DNA of 64,000 bases from Deinococcus aquatilis DSM 23025 (lineage in GTDB: Bacteria > Deinococcota > Deinococci > Deinococcales > Deinococcaceae): assembly GCF_000378445.1 (NCBI RefSeq), contig NZ_KB899717.1, forward strand, positions 5,673-69,672, read 5' to 3'. The notes beneath the pieces were generated by a model. It did no database searches and was not told where the DNA came from. It saw only the letters and a list, made by a program, of their open reading frames with translations. Positions 37,837-47,069 of this stretch are shown here, one piece after another. Each line of letters opens with the position of its first letter. Positions within the stretch are counted from its first letter, which is position 1. Made by a program: the position numbers and the translations under genes.

Positions 37837-40800
37837 GTCTTCTGAGAGTGGGCCTTCTGAACCGGTGTCAGTCACGGACACGCTGACCGATCATCCTGAC
37901 AGCAGTACGCTGGCCCGCACGTCCAGATGGATTCCGCTGGCCGTGTTGTTGCTGGTACTGCTACTGACGGTTGCGACAGCGTCCACCATTGGCCGCTTTG
38001 TGCGCGATCAACAGGAAGCCCGCTTTGAGCGCGAGGGTGCGGCGCATACCTATGCCCTCAAAAACAGGATCGGTGATTACGAGAACCTGTTGCGGGCCAC
38101 CCGCGCCTACTGGATGAGCAATCAGGACATGGTACTGCCGTCTGTGTTCGGTGATTTTGTGACCCGCCTCGACCTGAGTCGGCGCTATCCGGGGGTCACG
38201 GCGGTGGGATTTGCCGCGTGGGTGCCTGCCGCCGATACCGCCAATCTGGAAGCGGGCATCCGGGCTGGGGCAGGCTCCGAATTTCGGATCACGCCGCCCC
38301 TGTCCACGCAGGCCATGCGTGCGCCCGTGATTACCCTGTCGCCGCTGAACGATGTTACGCGGCTCGCATGGGGATTTGACCTCTACAGCGACCCTGACCG
38401 CCGCGCCGCACTGGATCTGGCCCGGCTCAACAACACGGTGCAGGCCACAGGCCGTGTGGATTTGCAGCGTACACCGGGTAAACCTGTCGATCCTGGATTC
38501 CTGCTGATTCTGCCCGTCTGGAATGAATTACAGTCCACAGACGACGAGCAGAATCCGCAGGGGGGCCGGGGCACGCTGGCAGGCTTCATCTATCTGGTGG
38601 CCCACGCCGATGAGTTTTTGACCCGCTTGGATGACGGCGGTACGCCCACGGGCCTCAGTATCAATACCCTGCTGGCCGGACAGCGACTGGAAACGCGCCC
38701 CTTGCCTGACCTGTTGTCGTTTCGTTCGGATACCAAGCTGACGTTAGCTGGACAGGTCTGGACACTGAATTACGGTGCGCCGATGGGCTTCGGGCGCGAT
38801 CTGGCGGCCAATTTGCCGCTGTTGACGCTGCTGGCCGGACTGCTGGTGGCGGGGCTGGCCTTCCGGCTGACCCACGTGCAGGTGCAATCCCGCGAGAGCA
38901 CCGAGCGGATCAACCGCCGCCTGACGCTGGTGCAGGCCCGCCAGGAGCGTGACCGGGCCGAATTTGAGGCGATTTTTCAGGCCATGCAGGATGCCGCCGC
39001 CTTCACGGACGATACCGGACGTGTACGCCTGGTCAACCGCGCCCTGACCGAGCAATTTCGGATGGACGGCGCGGCCCTGATCGGAGAACCGCTGAGCCGC
39101 CTGCATCTGGACCGCCGCCTGGAGGGGCGCACCACCTTTCAGGCCATCACCACGCCCTATCAGCGGGCCGATGGCAGCGTGTTCTCGGGTGAAGCCCAGC
39201 GCAGCGAAGTTCGTGACGGGCGGGGTGATCGGCTGGGCCTGCTGGAAGTGATCCGTGACGTTACTGACCGCGTACAGGCAGAGCGGGCTGTACAGGCCGG
39301 AGAGCGGCGCTACCGGGGGGTGCTGGACGCCATCCCGCATATTTTGTGGGCCAGCAGTCCGGCGGGCGACGTGACCTACGTCAACGCACAACACCGCGAA
39401 CGTCTGCTGGAAGGCAGTGTGCGTGAGGCGGTGTTGGCCTCCGATCTCCTGACCTACGACAACATGTGGCGCAATGCCTATGAGATTCGTGACCGCGCTC
39501 AGTGCGAGGTGCGGCTGCATGTGGGCGACGCTTACCGCTGGTTCGTGGTGCGGGTGGCCCCAATTCTGGATGAAGGGGACAGCGTGACCGAATGGGTGGC
39601 GAGTGCCACCGATATTCATGACCGCCTGGAGGCCGAGCGGCTGGCCCAACGCAACGAGGAACGTTACCGGGGCGTTCTGGAAGGCATGCCGCAGATCGTA
39701 TGGCTCACCGATCCAGCGGGATTGCCCACCTATTTCAACCGCCGCTGGGATGAATATGTCGGAGGAGAACGCGCCAGTTCCGGCCTGCTGAACCTGCTGC
39801 ACCCCGATGACCGGGGCGAATATCAGCAGCGTTGGGCGGCGGCAGTGCGGGCCACGCGCCCCTTTGAGGCCGAGCACCGCCTGCTTGGAAACGATGGCTG
39901 GTACAGAACCTTCGTGACCCGTGGCCTGCCCGTTCATGATGCACAGGGCCAAGTCATCGAGTGGGTGGGCACCAGCACCGATGTAGACGACAGTGTGTAC
40001 GCCGAAAACGCCTCGCGCCTGATTGCCGATGTGTCCGAGCAACTCAGTGCCCGCGCCGAAGACCCGCTGGCGGCCCGCTCCGGGCATTATCACGCGGCCC
40101 TGGATCTGCTGACCATTCGGTTGGCCGAGAGCGCGACGCTGTGGAGCGCTCCACCCGAACTCGAACTGCTGGCGATGTCCCGCGTCGCGCCTGCCTGGGA
40201 AGCTCCCCATATGCGGGCGGCGGCCATTGCAGCCGTGCAGCAGGTGGCTGCCACAGAAGAAGCCCTGATTATTCCTTCTCATCCCCTGCTGCATGCCGTG
40301 AACGCAACGGGCGTGCTGCTGTTTCCGCTGATGGGCCGTGACGGAACGCTACGCGGCGTGCTGGGCATGACCTACCGCCAGGCCCTTACCGACCGTGACC
40401 AGGAGTTGGCACAGGAAATCGCCAAACGCTTTGCCACCGCCCTCGATAACGACGCCCTGCGCGTGCGGGCCATCAGCGCCCAGCAGGATTTACAGGTGCT
40501 CAATCAGTCGCTGGAAGAGCGGGTACATCGCCGCACGATGGAGCTGGAAGAGGCCAACCGTGAGCTGGAAGCCTTCAGCTATTCGGTCAGCCACGACCTC
40601 CGAACGCCGCTGCGGCACATCGTGGGCTTTGGCGACCTGCTGCGTAAGGATGCGGGAGAGTCGCTGGGGCCAAAAAGCCAGCGATACCTGACCGTGATGA
40701 CCGACGCCGCTGGCCGCATGAGCCACCTGATCGATGATCTGTTGGAGTTTTCGCGCATGGGCCGCCAAGAACTCCGCAGCGGGCCGGTTCCGCTGGGGCC

Positions 40801-41302
40801 ACTGCTGGAAACCGTGTGGCAGACGCTGGAACCTGACCGTCAGGGGCGCAGCATCGCCCTGACCGTCGGCCCTATGCCCACGGTGCCCGGAGACGCCGCG
40901 CTACTCTCTCAGGTGTTCGTGAATCTGCTGTCCAACGCCATCAAGTACACGCGCAACCGCCCTGATGCCCAGATTCAGGTGAGTGCGGAGTGGCCGCAGA
41001 CTGCACATTCGGCCTCCAGTTCCGCCGATTCGGGCCGGGTCGATCTCCGCAAGGCAACCCAGAATCACGCCATCATTACGGTTCAGGACAACGGTGTGGG
41101 GTTTGATGGGCGCTACGCCGACAAGTTGTTCGGGGTCTTTCAGCGCCTCCACCGGGCCGAAGAGTTTGAAGGCACGGGCATCGGCCTTGCCAATGTACGC
41201 CGCGTGGTCATGCGTCACGGCGGCAGCGTACAGGCAGAGTCCACGCCCGGTGAGGGGGCCACTTTCCGGGTGACCCTGCCTCTACAATCGCCCCTGAACT
41301 AG
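37829..41302 (+). CDS. Sensor histidine kinase with CHASE, three PAS and GAF domains
   Basis: 1157 residues. TM1 at about 34-55, a periplasmic CHASE domain (about 75-270; Y-P-G-V-T-A-V-G-F, G-F-D-L-Y-S-D-P), TM2 at about 328-348, PAS domains starting near 375, 492 and 610, and GAF at about 727-880. The HisKA box S-V-S-H-D-L-R-T-P puts the phospho-His at 922; the ATPase domain has N-L-L-S-N-A-I-K-Y, D-N-G-V-G-F and G-I-G-L-A-N. About 25 Ser/Ala-rich residues are inserted in the ATPase domain before the G1 box. The ATG overlaps aroE by 8 nt. Ligand unknown. Confidence 0.93.
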   Translation: MARSSESGPSEPVSVTDTLTDHPDSSTLARTSRWIPLAVLLLVLLLTVATASTIGRFVRDQQEARFEREGAAHTYALKNRIGDYENLLRATRAYWMSNQDMVLPSVFGDFVTRLDLSRRYPGVTAVGFAAWVPAADTANLEAGIRAGAGSEFRITPPLSTQAMRAPVITLSPLNDVTRLAWGFDLYSDPDRRAALDLARLNNTVQATGRVDLQRTPGKPVDPGFLLILPVWNELQSTDDEQNPQGGRGTLAGFIYLVAHADEFLTRLDDGGTPTGLSINTLLAGQRLETRPLPDLLSFRSDTKLTLAGQVWTLNYGAPMGFGRDLAANLPLLTLLAGLLVAGLAFRLTHVQVQSRESTERINRRLTLVQARQERDRAEFEAIFQAMQDAAAFTDDTGRVRLVNRALTEQFRMDGAALIGEPLSRLHLDRRLEGRTTFQAITTPYQRADGSVFSGEAQRSEVRDGRGDRLGLLEVIRDVTDRVQAERAVQAGERRYRGVLDAIPHILWASSPAGDVTYVNAQHRERLLEGSVREAVLASDLLTYDNMWRNAYEIRDRAQCEVRLHVGDAYRWFVVRVAPILDEGDSVTEWVASATDIHDRLEAERLAQRNEERYRGVLEGMPQIVWLTDPAGLPTYFNRRWDEYVGGERASSGLLNLLHPDDRGEYQQRWAAAVRATRPFEAEHRLLGNDGWYRTFVTRGLPVHDAQGQVIEWVGTSTDVDDSVYAENASRLIADVSEQLSARAEDPLAARSGHYHAALDLLTIRLAESATLWSAPPELELLAMSRVAPAWEAPHMRAAAIAAVQQVAATEEALIIPSHPLLHAVNATGVLLFPLMGRDGTLRGVLGMTYRQALTDRDQELAQEIAKRFATALDNDALRVRAISAQQDLQVLNQSLEERVHRRTMELEEANRELEAFSYSVSHDLRTPLRHIVGFGDLLRKDAGESLGPKSQRYLTVMTDAAGRMSHLIDDLLEFSRMGRQELRSGPVPLGPLLETVWQTLEPDRQGRSIALTVGPMPTVPGDAALLSQVFVNLLSNAIKYTRNRPDAQIQVSAEWPQTAHSASSSADSGRVDLRKATQNHAIITVQDNGVGFDGRYADKLFGVFQRLHRAEEFEGTGIGLANVRRVVMRHGGSVQAESTPGEGATFRVTLPLQSPLN

Positions 41303-41452
41303 TTTCCCAGAACCGATCTGACAGAATCAGCTGCCCTTTTCCTACCCTCTCCCCACACATCCTCTAAGTCACTCCTCAAGCCACGTTCCTAGCACTTCTG
41401 AATCTTGACCCTGACGCGGCACCTTCCCACCCTTGCCCAGCCCGGAGACCGA

Positions 41453-42670
41453 ATGACCCTGCCAATTCCCGCCCTACGTGCCATGCCTGCTCGCGGTGAC
41501 ATCCTGCACATTTTGCACCTCGAAGACAGCGAACTTGATCATGAACTCGTGGCTATGAATCTGGCCGACGACCTGCCCTGGACGGTGCGCCTGGAGCGTG
41601 TCGAAGACGAGGCCTCCTTTATCCACGCGCTGGAAACCGACCCGCCCCATCTGGTGCTCAGCGACTTTGCGCTCCCCGGTTATGACGGTCTGAGCGCCTT
41701 TCATGCCGTTCATGCCCGCGATCCGCTGCTGCCTTTTATTATCGTCACGGGCGCCATGGGTGAGGAAGTGGCGGTAGATACGCTGCGTCAGGGCGTGACC
41801 GATTACATCCTGAAACAGCGTCTGGAACGCCTCGTGCCCAGTGTGCGCCGCGCAATTGCCGAGGCCGAGGCCCGCGATTCTCGCGCCCGTGCCGAGCAGG
41901 CGGTCCATGAACTGAACCAGTCGTTGCAGGCCCGGCTGCTGGAAGTGGAACGGCTGCGGAATACTGCCGAACGCCAGAGCCAGCGTCTGGAGGTGCAGGC
42001 CCGGCAACTGGAGGAGGCGCTGAACCTTCAGAAGACTTTTCTGGCCGAGACCAGCCACGAACTCCGCACGCCCCTGACCGCCCTGCTGGGCTATCTGCGC
42101 CGCGCTGAGCGCGAGGCAGGCGGCAGTCAGGTGCTGCAAGATGCCCAGCGCGTGGCCGAGAATATGACCCGCCTGGTAAACGACCTGTTGCAGTTGTCAC
42201 GCGGCGAACTGGTGCAGAACATCGAGATGCACTTCATGAATCTGGGTACGCTGCTGCGGCAGGTGGGCCGGGATTTCAGCGTGCGGGCCGAGGTGCCAGA
42301 TACGGAGATCGTGGGCGATCCAGGCCGACTCACCCAGGTTTTCGTCAATCTGGTCAGCAACGCCGTGCGCGTGTCCGGGTCGGCTGATCTGGTCAGCATC
42401 ACCGTGAATCCTCGTCCCGGAGAAATCGAGGTGCGCGTGGTAGACAAAGGCCCTGGCGTGCCTGACGCCATCAAGCCGCGTATCTTTGACAAGTTCTACC
42501 GGGGCAAGGAGGCGGGGTCGGCGGGGCTGGGCCTCACCATCGCCCAGCAGGTGGTCACGTCGCATGGCGGCACCATCGACGTGCTGGACACTCCCGGCGG
42601 CGGCGCAACTTTCCGCGTGCGCCTGCCCATGCCCGATGAGGACAACGGAGAAGACGATGGTTACGCCTAG
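41453..42670 (+). CDS. Receiver-histidine kinase (inverted hybrid)
   Basis: 405 residues. An N-terminal receiver domain (phospho-acceptor Asp71 in L-S-D-F-A-L-P-G-Y) is followed by a coiled coil, HisKA with His202 (E-T-S-H-E-L-R-T-P) and a HATPase (N-L-V-S-N-A-V-R, D-K-G-P-G-V, G-L-G-L-T). It has no DNA-binding output. The ATG at 41453 follows GGAGACCGA. With the receiver at the front, it probably takes phosphate from the CHASE kinase just upstream and passes it to a distant partner. Confidence 0.92.
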   Translation: MTLPIPALRAMPARGDILHILHLEDSELDHELVAMNLADDLPWTVRLERVEDEASFIHALETDPPHLVLSDFALPGYDGLSAFHAVHARDPLLPFIIVTGAMGEEVAVDTLRQGVTDYILKQRLERLVPSVRRAIAEAEARDSRARAEQAVHELNQSLQARLLEVERLRNTAERQSQRLEVQARQLEEALNLQKTFLAETSHELRTPLTALLGYLRRAEREAGGSQVLQDAQRVAENMTRLVNDLLQLSRGELVQNIEMHFMNLGTLLRQVGRDFSVRAEVPDTEIVGDPGRLTQVFVNLVSNAVRVSGSADLVSITVNPRPGEIEVRVVDKGPGVPDAIKPRIFDKFYRGKEAGSAGLGLTIAQQVVTSHGGTIDVLDTPGGGATFRVRLPMPDEDNGEDDGYA

Positions 42671-42705
42671 GCCTGGAGCGTTATCTGGGCTGTAGGGAGT
42701 TGTTT

Positions 42706-42753
42706 CAGAGCGGGGAGTCCAGACTGACAAAAAAGTTTGGACTCCCCGCTCTG
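42706..42753. terminator. 16-bp perfect inverted repeat after the kinase pair
   Basis: CAGAGCGGGGAGTCCA (42706-42721) and its exact complement (42738-42753) flank a 16-nt A-rich loop. A strong stem in the RNA; no T-run follows, so termination may be factor-aided or the element may serve another role. Confidence 0.6.
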
Positions 42754-42798
42754 TTCTGAAGGTTCGGCAGACGGTTTTGCCTTACGCCGCCCAGGCGC

Positions 42799-42804
42799 TA
42801 GCCT
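42799..42804 (+). promoter_or_regulatory. -10 box of the OsmC gene, leaderless type
   Basis: TAGCCT, 6 nt before the ATG at 42811. Confidence 0.5.
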
Positions 42805-42810
42805 GAGGCC

Positions 42811-43209
42811 ATGAAGAAGACCCTGAACGTGACCTGGCTGGGCGAGCAACGCTACCTCGGCGTCAGCGAGAGCGGCCACCAACTCCTGATCGACAACAGC
42901 CCCACCAAGATCGGCGTTTCTCCGATGGAAGCGCTGCTGGGCGCACTGGCGACCTGCACCGCCTACGACGTGGTGGAGATCATGAAAAAGCGCCGCACGC
43001 CGCTGAGCAGCTACCGCATCGAGGTTGAAGGCGAGCGGGCCGACACCGACCCCAAGCGCTACACCACCATCACGGTGCGCCACATCGCCAGCGGTGAGGG
43101 CGTCACCGAAGATGCGCTGAGCAAGGCGGCCCACCTCAGCCACGAAAAATACTGCTCGGTCGCGGCCAGCATCAGCAGCGATATTGTGCTGGAAACGCAG
43201 ATTGGCTGA
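42811..43209 (+). CDS. OsmC/Ohr-family peroxide reductase-like protein
   Basis: Family members reduce organic hydroperoxides with two Cys. 132 residues. Cys49 (A-L-A-T-C-T) and Cys115 (E-K-Y-C-S-V) match the peroxidatic and resolving positions. It lacks the Ohr-specific N-terminus, so it is closer to the YhfA/OsmC branch. Possible peroxide defence, in line with the lifestyle. ATG is leaderless (TAGCCT, 6 nt). Confidence 0.9.
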   Translation: MKKTLNVTWLGEQRYLGVSESGHQLLIDNSPTKIGVSPMEALLGALATCTAYDVVEIMKKRRTPLSSYRIEVEGERADTDPKRYTTITVRHIASGEGVTEDALSKAAHLSHEKYCSVAASISSDIVLETQIG

Positions 43210-43216
43210 GCATTCC

Positions 43217-43307
43217 AACTGGGCGGTCGTGCAGGAGTGGGGCGGTGGGGCATGAAGCTTGCGGGCTTCTGTTGCCCTACCGCTTCACTTTCTGGTCCCG
43301 CCCAGTT
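43217..43307 (+). other. Long nested stem-loop between osmC-like gene and mrdA
   Basis: Outer arms AACTGGGCGG (43217-43226) and CCGCCCAGTT (43298-43307) enclose a 17-bp stem (43236-43252 with 43273-43289), then GAAGC/GCTTC at the tip. The three non-Watson-Crick pairs in the 17-bp stem are all G-U when read as plus-strand RNA, so the fold favours the osmC-like transcript. Confidence 0.6.
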
Positions 43308-43314
43308 CCGGTTC

Positions 43315-45438
43315 TTACTGATCGGTTCCTTTCGCGGCGGTGGCGGCGGCCCTCTGTGCCCGAATCTTCATCACCTTGTGCATATTCTCCAGCTCGCCCA
43401 TGCAGGGCTGCTGCGGCCCGGTGGCGTGGTGGCGCTCATCCAGCGTCAGGCACCAGCGGGCGGCGAACATCTTGGCGGTGGCGTTCAGGGCCGGGCCGGA
43501 GCCTTCGCCGCCGTTCTGGAAGAAGGACACGACCATAAAGTTGGGGCTGTCGATGGGGCCGTAACCTTCGTACCAGGCGTTGGTATAGGCGTAGCCTTTG
43601 CGGAAACTCAGGCCGTTTTCGGCGGTTCCGGTTTTTCCTGCCGTACGAACCGGGAACCACTGCGGCCCCAGAATGTGCTGCGCGGTGCCCCAGCGGGTGG
43701 TTCCAGCCGTGGTGATATTCATGCCTTCCTTGACTATGCGGAAGTCGGCCTGTTTGCCGGGCACCTGTTCGGGCAGGGGGTGGGGTGACAGCTTGCCGCC
43801 AACTGCCTTGACCAGCGTCAGCGGGCGGCGTTTGCCCTCATTGACAATCGTGCTCAGGACCGATGTGACCTGTGCAGGCGTCACGAGCAGGCTGTCCTGA
43901 CCGATGGCAAAACTGAGCGCCTGACCGGGGTAATAGCGCAGCGGTTCTTCTCCGGCGGCGGCGCGGCGCAGATTGGTCGTCTTGTACATTTCGGCAAAAT
44001 TGATCGGCGTGGGCAGATACCCGCTCTTTTCACCCACCAGTTCCAGCCCTGTCGGACGCCCGTAGCCCAGCTCTCCAGCCCTCTTGCCCAGATAGTTGGC
44101 ATAGGTGATCGGGTCGGCGTCGATGGCCGCCTGGTAGTACCAAGTATTGCACGAAAAGGCGATAGCCAGCCGACCGTCCACATTGCCGAGGCTGCCGCTG
44201 CGGTGCCAGTTGTAGCGGGGGCCACCGTAGCGGATGCTGGGCAGGCAGTTGAAGGTTTTGTTGCCCCAGCGTTCTATATAGGCCAGCGTGCTGGCGGGCT
44301 TGAACACACTGCCCGCATCGAAGGTCTGCACCACGCGGTTCTGCATCACGGCGTCCACGCTGCTGGACATCAGCGCCGCTGTCTTGGCCGCGTTGTCGGG
44401 GCTGGGTACGCGGGAAAACCAGTTGGGGTCGAAAGTAGGGCTGCTCGCCATCGCCAGCACCTCGTTGGTGCGCGGGTCTATGGCGATCACTGCGCCGCGT
44501 GTCAGGGGTTCGGGGGGTTGGCCGTATTTCTGTCGGCCCGCATTCACGTCGGCCAGCCCTTCGCGCAACACCTGTTCGGCGGCACGTTGCAGGGTGCTGT
44601 CTATGGTCAGGGTCACGTCCTGCCCTTTCTGGCCGGGGTTCAGCACCCGCTCGGTCTGCGGTTTGCCGTTGGCAGTCACCTCGCGGCGGCGCAGGCCGTT
44701 CTTGCCCTGCAAGGTCTGCTGGAGGCTGTATTCCAATCCCGAGACGCCCACCAGATCGCCCACCGTGTAGTTGCCTTCCTTCACCTGTTCCTCGTTGGCT
44801 TCCAGTACGTAACCCAGGGCGTGGGCGGCCAACTTGTTCTCAGGGTAGACCCGCTCCACGCGTTCGCGCAGCTCCAGGCTGGGAATCAGCACCGTGTATT
44901 CGTACAGTGCCGACAGCTTCTCCTGAGGGATATTGCGGGCCAGGATCGTTTCAGTTTCCTTGTTTCGGTCGGGTTCGCGGGGCTGACCGCCGATCAGTAC
45001 ATCCGGCCGGATGCCCGCCAGATACACGATTTTGTCCCATGCCGGAATGGCCTGCACCGGGTCTTTGGGGTCACGCCGCCCGGTATAGATCAGGTCCACG
45101 GCCACCCGGTTGGTCGCCAGAAGCACCCCGTCCCGCGTGCGGATCTCGCCGCGCAGGGCCGGAATGACCTCGTCACGTTGAAAGTTGCTGGCGGCCTGCA
45201 CCGCAAACTGACTGTGCTGCGTGATCTGCAACTGGTACAGCCGGAAGCCCAGCCCAGCCAGCGCCACGCTGAAGCCGAAGGCCACCCAGCGCACGGCGGG
45301 GGCACCGCTCACCTGCGCCTTGGTGCCGATCCGCGCTGCTCCGCCCCGGCTGCTGCCTGCCCCGACCGCGCTCCCACCCGCCTTTTTGCGAATGCGGTTG
45401 CGGCGGTCAATCACGTCTCCAGCCCGTGCCCGACTCAT
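43315..45438 (-). CDS. mrdA: Penicillin-binding protein 2 (elongasome transpeptidase)
   Basis: Class B PBP that crosslinks peptidoglycan during cell elongation. 707 residues. One membrane anchor at about 50-68 and a PBP dimer domain are followed by the transpeptidase with S-V-F-K (active Ser), S-C-N in place of S-x-N, and K-T-G-T. The basic N-terminal 45 residues are longer than usual and cytoplasmic. The ATG at 45438 overlaps mreD by 4 nt, so mrdA is the last gene of the mre cluster. Confidence 0.94.
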   Translation of the reverse strand: MSRARAGDVIDRRNRIRKKAGGSAVGAGSSRGGAARIGTKAQVSGAPAVRWVAFGFSVALAGLGFRLYQLQITQHSQFAVQAASNFQRDEVIPALRGEIRTRDGVLLATNRVAVDLIYTGRRDPKDPVQAIPAWDKIVYLAGIRPDVLIGGQPREPDRNKETETILARNIPQEKLSALYEYTVLIPSLELRERVERVYPENKLAAHALGYVLEANEEQVKEGNYTVGDLVGVSGLEYSLQQTLQGKNGLRRREVTANGKPQTERVLNPGQKGQDVTLTIDSTLQRAAEQVLREGLADVNAGRQKYGQPPEPLTRGAVIAIDPRTNEVLAMASSPTFDPNWFSRVPSPDNAAKTAALMSSSVDAVMQNRVVQTFDAGSVFKPASTLAYIERWGNKTFNCLPSIRYGGPRYNWHRSGSLGNVDGRLAIAFSCNTWYYQAAIDADPITYANYLGKRAGELGYGRPTGLELVGEKSGYLPTPINFAEMYKTTNLRRAAAGEEPLRYYPGQALSFAIGQDSLLVTPAQVTSVLSTIVNEGKRRPLTLVKAVGGKLSPHPLPEQVPGKQADFRIVKEGMNITTAGTTRWGTAQHILGPQWFPVRTAGKTGTAENGLSFRKGYAYTNAWYEGYGPIDSPNFMVVSFFQNGGEGSGPALNATAKMFAARWCLTLDERHHATGPQQPCMGELENMHKVMKIRAQRAAATAAKGTDQ

Positions 45439-45989
45439 GAAAGGCCGTCCTCGGGGCCGGGGCGCTCGCCCATGCCCCACGTCACCAGACGGTTCCAGAA
45501 GGGATAGATCAGAATTGTGCTGAGCAGCGCCAGGGGCACGGTCTGGCGCAGGGTTTCGACCGTCACCAGATCAGAGCGGAGCCAGTAGGTCAGGAATAGG
45601 AAGGCCAACCATTGTCCCAACGTGGCGGCCAGCACCGTGAAGAGTGCCTGAAAGATGCCCGAATCGCCCACGTAGCGCCGTACCAACAGCACCAGCAAGG
45701 CTCCGGCCCCCACGCCCGCCGCGTGTAGTCCCAGCGCCCCGCCGCCCAACACGTCCTGAATCAGTCCTACGCCGTAGGCCGCCACCACCGCCCGCACCGC
45801 CTGTAAGCGCCAGGCCAGGGCCGCGCCAGTCAGCAAAAACAGGTCGGGGGCAGGAATCCGCAGGGGGTCAAGGAGCCGCGACAACACGCCCTGCACGATC
45901 AGCAGCAGCAGCACGTAGACCACCACACCCACCCAGCGTCCCGGCCCACGGGAAGCCAATCCGGTATTTCTGCCGGAACGTCTCAGCAT
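45435..45989 (-). CDS. mreD: Rod shape-determining protein MreD
   Basis: Integral membrane partner of MreC in the elongasome. 184 residues, five to six hydrophobic helices; G-L-I-Q-D-V-L-G-G-G-A-L-G is the family's best-kept segment. It lies between mreC and mrdA. A 203-nt gap separates it from mreC, longer than in most clusters, and no clear ribosome site precedes the ATG. Confidence 0.9.
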   Translation of the reverse strand: MLRRSGRNTGLASRGPGRWVGVVVYVLLLLIVQGVLSRLLDPLRIPAPDLFLLTGAALAWRLQAVRAVVAAYGVGLIQDVLGGGALGLHAAGVGAGALLVLLVRRYVGDSGIFQALFTVLAATLGQWLAFLFLTYWLRSDLVTVETLRQTVPLALLSTILIYPFWNRLVTWGMGERPGPEDGLS

Positions 45990-46192
45990 GTGCGGGGAGC
46001 CTGTGGGGTGCGGGGTAAATCGGCCAGGGAGTGGAAGAGGGGGGGAGAAGAGGCACGGATGACCACGGCAGACCGAACAGGCAGCTCAAACATAGATCTG
46101 ACCTACGATAGCGCTCGCTGCCGCCGAAAATTGCGGTCTAGGCGGGCATCCATGCGCACAGCTCTGCCGATTTCCAGACCTCTGGGCGGCGC

Positions 46193-46975
46193 TCATAGTC
46201 CTTCCAGAATGGTCACGTCTTCCACGACGCCCACATCGATGGCAGGTTTCACGATGACCGTCCGGTTCACGTCGTTGGGGCCGAGCGGCACTACGCTTTC
46301 GATGGTGCCCACCCGGATGCCCACCGGGTATACGCCTCCCAGACTGCTGGTGACCAGCACGTCGCCCACCTTGACGGGCACGCTGCGCGAAAACTGCGCC
46401 CGCAGACGGTCTGGAGACACGCCGACTGCCAGCCCGCGCCCGCCCCGATTGCCCTGCAAGGTCACGCCCACGCTGCTTTCGGGATCTACTAGGGCCACCA
46501 CCGTGGCGCGGTTGCTGCTGACTCCCGTGACCTGCCCCACCAGACCGCCGGGAACTGTGACGGGCATCCGCACGCGCACGCCGTCGTCGGTGCCCCGGTT
46601 CAGCGTGATGCGGGCCAGCAGAGGACTCGGATCGACGGCCACCACCTGCGCGATGCCCAGCGCGTTGGGAGCCTGTGTGGCCGTGATCTGCATCACCTGA
46701 CGCAGGCGCGACACCTCCCGCGTCAGCAGTTCGTTGCGCTGCCTCAGCACGTCGTTTTGCTTGCGGAGGCTCCCGACTTCCCCGGCCAGGTTGCGCTCAT
46801 TGACCACCGTGACGTAAGCGCGGCGCAGGTTATCGGCGGCCACCACGCCTATACGCGTGACCGGAGCCACCGAACCAGAGATGGCGGTGGGAACGATCAC
46901 CTGCAAGCGGGTCGCGACCATGCTCAGCAGCAGCAGGCCGCCGTACACCAGCAGCAGAGACTGCCAGCTTTTCAC
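46193..46975 (-). CDS. mreC: Rod shape-determining protein MreC
   Basis: Scaffold that links the cytoskeleton to periplasmic wall enzymes. 260 residues: one membrane helix (7-30), a coiled coil (about 62-100; L-R-K-Q-N-D-V-L-R-Q-R-N), then the two beta-barrel MreC domain (T-L-N-R-G-T-D-D-G-V, G-L-V-G-Q-V). GTG start at 46975. It follows maf with a 94-nt spacer containing short tandem repeats. Confidence 0.93.
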   Translation of the reverse strand: MKSWQSLLLVYGGLLLLSMVATRLQVIVPTAISGSVAPVTRIGVVAADNLRRAYVTVVNERNLAGEVGSLRKQNDVLRQRNELLTREVSRLRQVMQITATQAPNALGIAQVVAVDPSPLLARITLNRGTDDGVRVRMPVTVPGGLVGQVTGVSSNRATVVALVDPESSVGVTLQGNRGGRGLAVGVSPDRLRAQFSRSVPVKVGDVLVTSSLGGVYPVGIRVGTIESVVPLGPNDVNRTVIVKPAIDVGVVEDVTILEGL

Positions 46976-47007
46976 GCCGTGTCCGGTTGGCCCAGGTGCG
47001 GCCCAGA

Positions 47008-47056
47008 GAATTCCGGCTCAGAGAGTCCCGGCCCAGAGAGCAGTCCAGAGAAAGAA
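47008..47056. repeat. Imperfect 15-bp tandem repeats between maf and mreC
   Basis: Units of the type GCCCAGAGA-TTCCG, GCTCAGAGA-GTCCCG and GCCCAGAGA-G recur. Period and core (GGGCC/GGCCC with purine filler) recall the 15-bp repeats in miaA. Confidence 0.5.
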
Positions 47057-47069
47057 AAGCCCGCACGGG

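Noticed and set aside
45990..46192. 36-codon minus-strand frame between mreC and mreD
   Set aside because: Ends by overlapping mreD but has no ribosome site or conserved feature; too weak to call.
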